The translations under genes and the position numbers were made by a program. A stretch of DNA of 64,000 bases from Desulfosporosinus shakirovi (GTDB lineage Bacteria > Bacillota > Desulfitobacteriia > Desulfitobacteriales > Desulfitobacteriaceae), in assembly GCF_020595055.1 (NCBI RefSeq), contig NZ_JAJDOO010000006.1, positions 1 through 64,000 on the forward strand, written 5' to 3'. Positions 8,431 through 16,180 of this stretch are shown in pieces (the first letter of the stretch is position 1; each line of letters begins with the position of its first letter). The notes under the pieces are model-generated. The model was given only the letters and a program-made list of their open reading frames with translations. It was not told where the DNA came from and did not search any database.

Positions 8431-10324
8431 ATTTCAATCCACGCTCCCATGTAGGGAGCGACACGTAAAGCTAGAATTTCATGCGGATATACAGAGATTT
8501 CAATCCACGCTCCCATGTAGGGAGCGACTCTGCCGGCCGGGCCGCTAATCCCGGCACCAGAAATTTCAATCCACGCTCCCATGTAGGGAGCGACGGAAAA
8601 ATGTTGAGAATACAAAAAGGTTGGTTACAATTTCAATCCACGCTCCCATGTAGGGAGCGACCGTGTATGCCGCAATCGTTGGCTTGGCAAGACCTGTATT
8701 TCAATCCACGCTCCCATGTAGGGAGCGACTTGTTTTACACTGGCTTCGAGGTATCCATGTTAATTTCAATCCACGCTCCCATGTAGGGAGCGACGTTTCG
8801 GGTCTATTCACTAAATCAAGTTAAGGAGATTTCAATCCACGCTCCCATGTAGGGAGCGACTTTATACGATTACGCTTGTCATATCTTAGAGAATATTTCA
8901 ATCCACGCTCCCATGTAGGGAGCGACCAATTAAGCAAAGTCCTTATAATCATTCTACACTTATTTCAATCCACGCTCCCATGTAGGGAGCGACTCTCTTT
9001 CCTCTTTCGGGATAGTGACCGTAAAAGATTTCAATCCACGCTCCCATGTAGGGAGCGACGTACGAAAATCTGTATTTGTAGGAGGGATTTGTATATTTCA
9101 ATCCACGCTCCCATGTAGGGAGCGACAATGGGAAAAAGATAAAATGGACTCACTCATAAAATTTCAATCCACGCTCCCATGTAGGGAGCGACCCGACAGC
9201 AGTACAACGAATATAAAACACACAGGAATTTCAATCCACGCTCCCATGTAGGGAGCGACCAATAACCCGGCAAACATCGACAGCCTAGCCGCAAAATTTC
9301 AATCCACGCTCCCATGTAGGGAGCGACGTAGCTGACCTAAGCTGATAGCTTGTGTACGAAAATTTCAATCCACGCTCCCATGTAGGGAGCGACAAAGCTT
9401 TATAGACTCTTTTGTTTTCCTGTAATTATTTCAATCCACGCTCCCATGTAGGGAGCGACACAAGTGACGTAGCAAGGTTTTTTCGTACATATGGATTTCA
9501 ATCCACGCTCCCATGTAGGGAGCGACTTAAGGAGTGATTATTTTATGAATAACAATATTAATTTCAATCCACGCTCCCATGTAGGGAGCGACGCACGGAA
9601 GTAGCGGGATGAGGGAATCAATAGCTATTTCAATCCACGCTCCCATGTAGGGAGCGACATGGAATAGTTTATGCGAACTTCGGTGTGGCCGGAATTTCAA
9701 TCCACGCTCCCATGTAGGGAGCGACAAGTAAAACCTGTCGGAGCAATCGAAACTATTGGAATTTCAATCCACGCTCCCATGTAGGGAGCGACCGCTGAGT
9801 ACGTGGACAAGTTGTTTGAGATAAAGATTTCAATCCACGCTCCCATGTAGGGAGCGACAAATTCTCAACGAGTGAACAGAGAGCATTCCAAATTTCAATC
9901 CACGCTCCCATGTAGGGAGCGACCGAGATCATGTGGTTTTTGCATCGTACCAATCAAGATTTCAATCCACGCTCCCATGTAGGGAGCGACTTGACGGCAA
10001 GCAATTAAGGACTGCTGATGAAGTGAGATTTCAATCCACGCTCCCATGTAGGGAGCGACGCAAGAAAAGATTTTAGGCACGACTCGAGAGATATTTCAAT
10101 CCACGCTCCCATGTAGGGAGCGACTCAACTCAAGTTATTCGCAAGCAAACTAGTTAAGTATTTCAATCCACGCTCCCATGTAGGGAGCGACGATAAGAAA
10201 AAATGAAGCAAGGCATGGAAAAAAAATTTCAATCCACGCTCCCATGTAGGGAGCGACATGTACTAGAATTAGAGGAATTTAACATCATTAAGATTTCAAT
10301 CCACGCTCCCATGTAGGGAGCGAC
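8431..10324 (-). CRISPR. CRISPR array 2, 29 repeats (cas-linked, type I-C)
   Basis: Twenty-nine 32-nt repeats, first at 8431-8462 and last at 10293-10324, with 28 unique spacers of 33-37 nt. Repeats are essentially identical; the minus-strand form has stem GCTCCCT/AGGGAGC-type pairing around ACATG and ends GTGGATTGAAAT. Orientation, the leader at 10325 onward and the cas operon beyond it all show transcription on the minus strand, with newest spacers at the right. One spacer (9527-9560) contains a ribosome-binding-site-like AAGGAG followed by an ATG, suggesting it was taken from a gene start. The length and repeat uniformity indicate an active array. Confidence 0.99.
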
Positions 10325-10494
10325 AGCAAAAACTAATAAAACTATCTTCTAAATTGAAAGATTTTATTAGTCTTCTTGTATTTTTCACAAAAAACGCCAC
10401 TCCATCCCCCGCATTTTCTGCACATTCCAACAAATTCCTTCCCATTTCGCGGTGCGAATCCCCCAGGGATTTTATGTTCGCTTCACATTCGCAC
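10325..10494 (-). promoter_or_regulatory. Leader of CRISPR array 2
   Basis: The 170-nt AT-rich gap between the array and cas2. It begins AGCAAA, and carries GTGCGAAT (10452-10459) and ATTCGCAC (10487-10494), the same inverted repeat found at the same distance (near arm 127-128 nt from the first repeat) in arrays 1 and 3. The far arm overlaps the first base of the cas2 stop codon, so leader and cas2 end are physically joined. Confidence 0.85.
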
Positions 10495-10784
10495 TAAATG
10501 ATCAAGGTATCCTCAACATCAAAGGAATCCTTGGCTCCTACATGCTCAACCTTATTCTTATAATTATTCCCCAGCAAATAAAACCTCAAGCTATCCTTCT
10601 CCGTATCAATAATCTTCTCCAACTTATGCTGAACCTCACGGAATTTAGCCGCATCCAGCACACATTCAAAGACCGAATTCTGAACACGCTGCCCATAGTT
10701 CACACATTGCTTGGCAACGTGACGCAACCGCTTTCTACCCTCCGCCGTTTGAGTATTTACATCATACGTAATAAGTACTAAAAT
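10494..10784 (-). CDS. cas2: CRISPR-associated Cas2 (type I-C), apparent ATT start
   Basis: A 96-residue Cas2, the metal-binding dimer at the centre of the Cas1-Cas2 spacer integration complex. The frame reads (I)LVLITYDVNTQTAEGRKR, then CVNYGQRVQNSVFEC and ends in EDTLII, matching the whole family including the first strand. No ATG, GTG or TTG exists before that strand: the only in-frame candidate at the right place is ATT at 10784, preceded by AGGTGA six bases upstream. The next usable start (TTG, 10727) would delete the catalytic strand. Either an AUU start is used or the sequence has an error. It follows cas1 by 10 nt and is last in the cas operon. Confidence 0.9.
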   Translation of the reverse strand: MLVLITYDVNTQTAEGRKRLRHVAKQCVNYGQRVQNSVFECVLDAAKFREVQHKLEKIIDTEKDSLRFYLLGNNYKNKVEHVGAKDSFDVEDTLII

Positions 10785-10794
10785 CCCCTCTCAC

Positions 10795-11826
10795 CTACTT
10801 CCACATAAAGGCTGGGTACGCGTCCAAATCCCCCCGGATAAAGCGGGCCAGCAGCATAGCCTGGGCATAAGGTACCAGCCCCCATTCCATTTTTTCCTGC
10901 AGAAAGGGATGCCTGATCTCCTCCTGCTTCCGGCTTTGCCAAGCCTTAAGAACAGCTTTTCTCGTATCATCATCCATAATGACCGCTCCGTTTTCCATCC
11001 GGGTAAAGCCGCTGCCATTGACTTCTCGTTTATTAATTAAAGATATAACAAACCGGTCCGCGTAAACGGCCCGCAGCTCTTCCATCAGATCCAAAGCTAG
11101 GGAAATCCTTCCCGGTCTGTCCCGGTGCAGAAATCCCACATAGGGATCCAGTCCCACGGTTTCCAACGCCGCCGCAGCATCATGGGCCAAAAGGGTATAG
11201 ACAAAGGAGAGCATGGCGTTGACATTGTCCAAGGGAGGACGTTTGTTCCGAGAATTAAAATAGAATTCATCTTTTTGCTGAAGAATCAAATCATCCACTA
11301 CTCGAAAGTACTGGGCCGCAGCTTCCCCTTCAAATCCTCGCAGCTGTTCTAAATTCTGACTATTTTCAACCAGCTTCAAAGCCTTGACCAGGGTCTGGCA
11401 GACTCCTTTTAATTTATCCACATCCAGCCTGGCCCCATGATCCCTGGTTGCCCGCTCCACCACCCAGCGGGCGTTATATATTTTTCCCAAGAGAAAGGAT
11501 TGAGCAATTTTATGGCTCTCCGCTGCATCCTCTGATAACCTGTATTGAGCCTTTCGCAAAGTGACATTACCCCTAACTTCACCCACAACCCTGCTCAGGA
11601 ATTTTCCGCTGGGCTTCATAAAACTCAAGGCGATATTGCGTTTGGCACAGGCACCCATCAGGGCCGGACTGGCACCGGTATAGCCGAAGGCAACAATGCC
11701 CTCCAAATTATGCAGGGGAACTCTCAGCAACTCTGCCTCATCCTTTAAAATCACAATATTTTCTCCATCAAGGGACAAATAAGTATTGGGCGAAGTTACA
11801 TAGAGGGTATTCAATAATTTTCTCAT
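10795..11826 (-). CDS. cas1: CRISPR-associated endonuclease/integrase Cas1 (type I-C)
   Basis: A 343-residue Cas1, the metal-dependent integrase that inserts new spacers at the leader end. The N-terminal strand domain (MRKLLNTLYVTSPNTYLSLD) is followed by the helical catalytic domain with the expected acidic and histidine positions in RGFEGEAAAQYF, VGFLHRDRPGRISLALDLME. Length is normal. Its ATG overlaps the cas4 stop (ATGA), showing translational coupling, and cas2 follows 10 nt downstream. Confidence 0.97.
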   Translation of the reverse strand: MRKLLNTLYVTSPNTYLSLDGENIVILKDEAELLRVPLHNLEGIVAFGYTGASPALMGACAKRNIALSFMKPSGKFLSRVVGEVRGNVTLRKAQYRLSEDAAESHKIAQSFLLGKIYNARWVVERATRDHGARLDVDKLKGVCQTLVKALKLVENSQNLEQLRGFEGEAAAQYFRVVDDLILQQKDEFYFNSRNKRPPLDNVNAMLSFVYTLLAHDAAAALETVGLDPYVGFLHRDRPGRISLALDLMEELRAVYADRFVISLINKREVNGSGFTRMENGAVIMDDDTRKAVLKAWQSRKQEEIRHPFLQEKMEWGLVPYAQAMLLARFIRGDLDAYPAFMWK

Positions 11827-12500
11827 TCATCAACCTCAATTTCCGAAACATTCTTCTTCATATAAGCCAGAGCCGAGGGATTTTTACACAGCTTAGGCAG
11901 GCAAAGCTCACTGAGGGAACAGGCTTTGCAGCCTTTGGTCGGCTTTACCTTGGGCGTATACCTTCTGTCGTACAGTTCATGCATCTCTTTACAAATCGCC
12001 TTTACCTGTTCCCGGATCTCCTCGTCAAGCAGCACTTTAAGCCTGCGTTTAGTTTCCCTATAAAACAGAAACCCTTCGGGAATCGTACACAAGAGCATTT
12101 CTTCCAGGCACATGGCCTGAGCGCATAATTGCAGCACATCTGCATTGTCCAGCTTGGGCTTGCCTCGTTTATACTCCACAGGAACCGGCTTATACGTCCC
12201 CTCCCGGCCATAGAGCGTGACTCCATCCCGGGACTTGTGGAATTCCACCACATCACAAGCCCCGGTAATCCCTAAGGTGCGGGAAAAGATTCCCATGCTC
12301 CGGGATATGATCAAGTCTCCTCGTTTTTCCTTGATGGTATTATCGTGGGTTTTCTCGTGCAGGATTGCACCCTCAACGGTGCGCAAATTTTCCTGCCACT
12401 GCTGTTCAATATGGATCAAGGCCCACTGGCGCTTACAAAAGACGAAGTGCTGTATCCCGGATAAGAGCAGGAAGTCGTCTTCTTGGTATTCTTGACTCAT
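11823..12500 (-). CDS. cas4: CRISPR-associated exonuclease Cas4
   Basis: A 225-residue Cas4-family nuclease of the PD-(D/E)XK fold that trims prespacers and helps choose those with a correct PAM. Visible are the N-terminal cysteine (FVFCKRQWAL), the nuclease core with GACDVVEF and VPVEYKRGK, and the C-terminal cysteine cluster CKACSLSELCLPKLC that binds an iron-sulfur cluster in the family. The ATG at 12500 overlaps the cas7 stop as ATGA, so it is preferred to the GTG five codons upstream. It is followed by an ATGA overlap with cas1. Confidence 0.95.
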   Translation of the reverse strand: MSQEYQEDDFLLLSGIQHFVFCKRQWALIHIEQQWQENLRTVEGAILHEKTHDNTIKEKRGDLIISRSMGIFSRTLGITGACDVVEFHKSRDGVTLYGREGTYKPVPVEYKRGKPKLDNADVLQLCAQAMCLEEMLLCTIPEGFLFYRETKRRLKVLLDEEIREQVKAICKEMHELYDRRYTPKVKPTKGCKACSLSELCLPKLCKNPSALAYMKKNVSEIEVDE

Positions 12501-13378
12501 ATCATACGCAGACACTGCACTTCGGCAGGAACTTTTTCAACGTCAACTCTTACGTCATAATCAGCATAAACTCTAGCTGGTCTTGTTTTATCTTTGCGCT
12601 CAACCGTTATGATATCGAACAGCTTATAGGCTTGAGTATTACCAAATTCGCTGTCATGTTTAAAAACGATTAACTCTCTGACATTCATTTTCCCTCTTGC
12701 CGCAGAATGATCATGCTCAAACATATTAATGAGGGCTTCCCACAGAAGCTGTAAATCGTCTTCAGAAAATCCGGTTACATTTTTCGCCAGGTTAGCGGAG
12801 ATATATCCTTCCGCCCGATAGAGCGCATAAGGTACAATGTATTTTCTGCCCATTTCCGTTTCTTTCTTCTTAAAATCTTCTTCTGTTGTGATCGCAACCC
12901 TGGTTATCGTAACTTCTTGTTGAACAATCGGATCTATGCTTCTGGCAAACCCGATCTGCACAGGGCCTCTGACTTGCCCGCAGTTTAGTTTGGCCTTGAC
13001 GAAAGTCGTCATAACAGCGCCAAAAGTCCTGATATCAAAAAAATTCTCACACATGAAATCCCGAATCTGGTTGTCTTTTTCACCCTTGCTCTTTTGTGCT
13101 TCTTCCTCCTTGATACCCAAATATTCATAAGCCGACTTATCGCTGGTGTTCAAGGGAACACCGTCTTTGATATATATTTTGTAACCCTTGCTGTCCCCTT
13201 TCACAGTTTCAACATAATTTCTGATTTTTCTTTTCAGGCAGACATCGGTAACAATCCCGTAACCTGTTTCCGCATCAATTCTGGGCATATTACCGGCATC
13301 AGGATCTCCGTTTGGATTGCCGTTTTCGACCTCGAATAAAATGACAAATTCATACCTGTTCTTAATAGCCTCACTCAT
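12497..13378 (-). CDS. cas7: Type I-C Cascade backbone subunit Cas7 (Csd2)
   Basis: A 293-residue Cas7/Csd2, the RNA-binding subunit that polymerises along the crRNA spacer to form the Cascade backbone. Family hallmarks are the N-terminal RYEFVILFEVENGNPNGDPD with the glycine/asparagine motif, GYGIVTDVCLKRKIRNYV, and the FGAVMTTF region followed by GPVQIGFARSIDPI. Start supported by GAGGCG upstream of ATG, 25 nt after the cas8c stop. It overlaps cas4 by four bases. Confidence 0.97.
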   Translation of the reverse strand: MSEAIKNRYEFVILFEVENGNPNGDPDAGNMPRIDAETGYGIVTDVCLKRKIRNYVETVKGDSKGYKIYIKDGVPLNTSDKSAYEYLGIKEEEAQKSKGEKDNQIRDFMCENFFDIRTFGAVMTTFVKAKLNCGQVRGPVQIGFARSIDPIVQQEVTITRVAITTEEDFKKKETEMGRKYIVPYALYRAEGYISANLAKNVTGFSEDDLQLLWEALINMFEHDHSAARGKMNVRELIVFKHDSEFGNTQAYKLFDIITVERKDKTRPARVYADYDVRVDVEKVPAEVQCLRMI

Positions 13379-13403
13379 TATTCTTTCGCCTCACTTTTTA
13401 TTA

Positions 13404-15161
13404 TTATTGATAGAATGCATTCCTTTGGTGGTAGTAACCTAAAACAAACACACCTTGCTGCTCTAACGACAAATTTGTCGGAAATGGGTTATTGTCTATA
13501 TCCATTTTTTCTAAAATATCACCGATCCTTCTATCACTGGTATATCCATAGTCCGCTTTTGAAATATGGTGCTGAGTCAATCGCAGCAGGACGGGAAAAA
13601 CCGAGGCCGGTGTGGCACAAGCCGATGTAAAATACCGGTCTTTAATGGTTGCATTTATCCTCGGATTGGCATCCTGCTGTGCCTTTTCCAGCACTGCGAA
13701 TAATCTTCCCAAGATATAGGCGCTGTTTTCACTTTGCTCATTCAGAGCCATGGCTAATACCTCCTTGAATTCTTCTGTATTTCTGGATAAATACGCTTTG
13801 ATGATTGACGCTTTATAATAACTGATCTCTTTTTCCGCTTTAATCCTCAGCATGATGGAATTATACAGACCTGCCGGATATTGGGTGCCAGTAATAATCG
13901 CCTTCAGCACAGCGCCGACAAGTAATGGTGAAGCTGCCTTATCCTTGGACATGGGGGATACTGTTTCGTTTAACAACCTCCATACAGAAAAGATATCCGG
14001 ATCGGTAGGATATTGTTTTTCTATCCTTAAATCTTCGTAATGCCTTCCGACTTTTTTCACAAATTCCCCAAAAGAATTGGCGACAAAAAACCTGACTGCC
14101 AGTCTCGCTGCGTTTGGGGATATTGCCAGGATATAAAAATTTGTTTCTTGATCAAAGATATTCGATAAATCACTAATAGGTTTGCCTTGTGCTATTTTTT
14201 CAAAGACAGAATTTATTTCTCTTGCCGCTGCTTCATCCTGCACCAAGTTCTCCCCGTTATTCACTGTTCCACCATTCAAATAGAGCGCCATAAAATCCTG
14301 ATAGATTTTCTTAGGGCTTTCCGCCCAAAAGACAATCGTTGCATCACCCAGATTCAGCTTATGGGCACTATCCGCCAAAAGATGATTCAACACGGTAGTG
14401 TAGGCAAAGGTTGCGTATTCACTCACCGGGGCATTCAATCCCTGTTCTTTTTCATGTCCGTAAGACTCATAAGCCCGCTCATTGAAGGAAACTATTGAGC
14501 CGCCTGAGGATTGTGCACCACGGACCCCCTTAATGCTGGGGTGCAATCTGGCAATCGGACTTTCCTGGCCAGTTACCAGGCATTGCATGGTATTCGTATT
14601 GTCTGAATTGCTTTTATATGTTTCCCAGGCTTGTCTGATCTCCGGGTTTTGATGAGCAAATTCCCCGCCATTAATCTTAATTACAAAATTGGCACCGGAT
14701 AAAATTTTATCCAAATATTCGGCCAACGCATAATGTTCCAGTGCGTGATCAACCTCCCAACGGTTCACGAAATTGACGACCGCCTGTGCCGTTGCATTGT
14801 TAACATCCTTCAGTATTTGCAGATGTAATTGCTTAAACGCTTCAAAACAGGCCTTAGCTCTTTCAGGTTTCCCTTTATTGTCCACGCCGAATACATAGCC
14901 CGCGTTTTCACACAGGAAATTTGATTTTATCCCGACGGATTTCTTTTCCTGTTCCGGCACTTCCATGCTTTGTGGAATTTCCACCATTTTTTTGCCGCGC
15001 TGGGCACCGATTTTAAGCGGAATAATGTTTAACAGTTCTCCTTCTAAGGATAAATTAACTGCGTAAGACACATTCACCTTGCCGTAACCCAGCTTGGGAA
15101 TGTTGCTGTCCTCATTATTAGCCAGAATTTCATAGTACTTAACGAGTGACTGTAAAATCAT
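13404..15161 (-). CDS. cas8c: Type I-C Cascade large subunit Cas8c (Csd1)
   Basis: A 585-residue Csd1/Cas8c protein, the large subunit that reads the PAM and, in this subtype, also yields a small-subunit product from an internal start in studied systems. Recognisable segments include YGKVNVSYAVNLSLEGELL, GIKSNFLCENAGYVFGVD, CLVTGQESPIARLHPSIKG and the C-terminal RYFTSACATPASVFPVLLRL with KADYGYTS. The ATG overlaps the cas5 stop (ATGA). It lies between cas5 and cas7 in the canonical subtype order. An internal start for the small subunit was not mapped here. Confidence 0.96.
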   Translation of the reverse strand: MILQSLVKYYEILANNEDSNIPKLGYGKVNVSYAVNLSLEGELLNIIPLKIGAQRGKKMVEIPQSMEVPEQEKKSVGIKSNFLCENAGYVFGVDNKGKPERAKACFEAFKQLHLQILKDVNNATAQAVVNFVNRWEVDHALEHYALAEYLDKILSGANFVIKINGGEFAHQNPEIRQAWETYKSNSDNTNTMQCLVTGQESPIARLHPSIKGVRGAQSSGGSIVSFNERAYESYGHEKEQGLNAPVSEYATFAYTTVLNHLLADSAHKLNLGDATIVFWAESPKKIYQDFMALYLNGGTVNNGENLVQDEAAAREINSVFEKIAQGKPISDLSNIFDQETNFYILAISPNAARLAVRFFVANSFGEFVKKVGRHYEDLRIEKQYPTDPDIFSVWRLLNETVSPMSKDKAASPLLVGAVLKAIITGTQYPAGLYNSIMLRIKAEKEISYYKASIIKAYLSRNTEEFKEVLAMALNEQSENSAYILGRLFAVLEKAQQDANPRINATIKDRYFTSACATPASVFPVLLRLTQHHISKADYGYTSDRRIGDILEKMDIDNNPFPTNLSLEQQGVFVLGYYHQRNAFYQ

Positions 15162-15814
15162 CTGACCACCTCACGAGCGGATAAATCAATAATCCCGTTA
15201 TGCATAACAGCTCTGAAAAATACAGGCTGGATATTTTCGGGATCTGTAAAGTCCATATCATAGAGCATATAGCCAAGGTCTTTTTCTCCGGTCAAGCCGG
15301 ATTCGGGCACGTCTCCCTCAAGCAGCCTGAAATTTGCCGGAAACTCTCTACAGCCAAAGCAAGGCTGATGATAGCACTGACCTTTTCTCATCCTCCGGAG
15401 CGCGATATTGTAATGTTTTTCAATAGTATCCGTTTCTCCGGCCTTGTCCGTTAACTCAAAGTGTGCTTTAATAATATAATGGACATTCTTGAGAATCATT
15501 GAGGCTCTTTGCTGTCTGTCCTCATTCGTATTGATGTATAAGGGCTTGGTAGCGCCGTTCATTACCGAATCGACGGATCTAGCCGATATTTTGGAACTGA
15601 CTTCATTTCTTCTGACATTGGTAAATTCAATTGGATTACAGACATGTATCTTGTCGATACGCCAGACAATCGCCGGTTTCCAGTATATGGCATCAATAAT
15701 ACCGCGGGCTGCCGACGGTGTGATGACATCATAGCTCACTCGTTCTACTTTCATCTCCGCTCTGGCAAAAAGCGCATAATCCCCCCACGTTTCCAAGTAA
15801 ATTCCATACCCCAT
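15158..15814 (-). CDS. cas5c: Type I-C Cas5c (Cas5d), crRNA-processing endoribonuclease
   Basis: A 218-residue Cas5 of subtype I-C. Because this subtype lacks cas6, Cas5c cuts the repeat hairpin and stays on the 5' handle of the crRNA. Typical sequence: GYGIYLETWGDYALFARAEM, KVERVSYDVITPSAARGI, DAIYWKPAIVWRIDKI, and CFGCREFPANFRLL. The start is conserved though the ribosome binding site is weak (AAAGTTGG). A promoter of its own (TTGACA, 17 nt, TAAAGT at 15894-15866) lies just upstream, so the effector and adaptation genes can be expressed independently of cas3. Confidence 0.96.
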   Translation of the reverse strand: MGYGIYLETWGDYALFARAEMKVERVSYDVITPSAARGIIDAIYWKPAIVWRIDKIHVCNPIEFTNVRRNEVSSKISARSVDSVMNGATKPLYINTNEDRQQRASMILKNVHYIIKAHFELTDKAGETDTIEKHYNIALRRMRKGQCYHQPCFGCREFPANFRLLEGDVPESGLTGEKDLGYMLYDMDFTDPENIQPVFFRAVMHNGIIDLSAREVVR

Positions 15815-15865
15815 TTCATTACCAACTTTCTTATTTTAGTTTTTAATAGCCTTATATTGATTGTT

Positions 15866-15894
15866 ACTTTAATTCATGTTGTAAATTTTGTCAA
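15866..15894 (-). promoter_or_regulatory. Promoter of the cas5-cas2 operon
   Basis: Perfect -35 TTGACA at 15894-15889, exactly 17 nt, then TAAAGT at 15871-15866, on the minus strand, about 50 nt before the cas5 ATG. Its -35 box is only 23 nt from the -35 box of the opposite-strand mini-array promoter, so the two are back to back. Confidence 0.7.
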
Positions 15895-15917
15895 TATACT
15901 ATTCAAATCTTTTACAT

Positions 15918-15946
15918 TTGACAGGAAAAATTATAAATGTTAAAAT
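15918..15946 (+). promoter_or_regulatory. Promoter of the mini-CRISPR RNA
   Basis: TTGACA (15918-15923), 17-nt spacer, TAAAAT (15941-15946) on the plus strand: five of six -10 positions and all -35 positions match the housekeeping consensus. Predicted start is about 15953, at the first base or two of the first diverged repeat. Confidence 0.75.
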
Positions 15947-15951
15947 CAGCT

Positions 15952-16112
15952 GTCATTTCGAGATGACGTGTGGATTGAAATAGTACCTAAGCCAACGTTT
16001 CTCCCGAAACGTTAGCAGCTCTTCATGGGAGCGTGGATTGAAATCTTTTCAGAGCTACTCAAATTAGGTAGCTCTAACTAGTCGCTCCCTACATGGGCGC
16101 GTGGATTGAAAT
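15952..16112 (+). CRISPR. Miniature diverged CRISPR array inside the cas operon (regulatory-RNA candidate)
   Basis: Three repeat-like units read on the plus strand, opposite to the cas genes and the main arrays. Each ends exactly GTGGATTGAAAT: unit A 15952-15981, B about 16013-16044, C 16081-16112. C differs from the array 2 repeat at one stem base; B is diverged in its 5' half; A has a quite different stem (GTCATTTCGAGATGAC) that still folds. The two intervening spacers (31 and 36 nt) each contain an inverted repeat: AACGTTT/AAACGTT and AGAGCTAC/GTAGCTCT, not expected of phage-derived spacers. A near-consensus promoter precedes it and a hairpin with TTTT follows. The arrangement resembles crRNA-like repressors or CRISPR-guarded toxin-antitoxin RNAs (Cre family) known in other type I loci; function here is inferred. 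Confidence 0.75.
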
Positions 16113-16141
16113 TTATTTTAGTTATTAATTTAAACATTGCA

Positions 16142-16180
16142 TCGGGCAGCCAAAGATAAAATCATTGGCTGCCCGACGTT
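16142..16180. terminator. Terminator hairpin between mini-array and cas3
   Basis: TCGGGCAGCCAA (16142-16153) pairs perfectly with TTGGCTGCCCGA (16165-16176) across an 11-nt loop. On the plus strand it is followed by CGTTTT, fitting the end of the mini-array transcript about 225 nt from its start. It also sits four bases beyond the cas3 stop on the minus strand and could end that transcript too. Confidence 0.75.

Noticed and set aside
15866-15951. Search for mini-array spacer seeds with TTC PAM in the cas5 promoter
   Set aside because: Only weak partial matches (for example AGTA near the -10 box, without the PAM) were found by eye; not claimed as a target.
16025-16080. 18-codon frame MGAWIEIFSELLKLGSSN in the mini-array
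   Set aside because: No ribosome binding site; the first part is repeat translation. A toxin peptide cannot be excluded but is unsupported.
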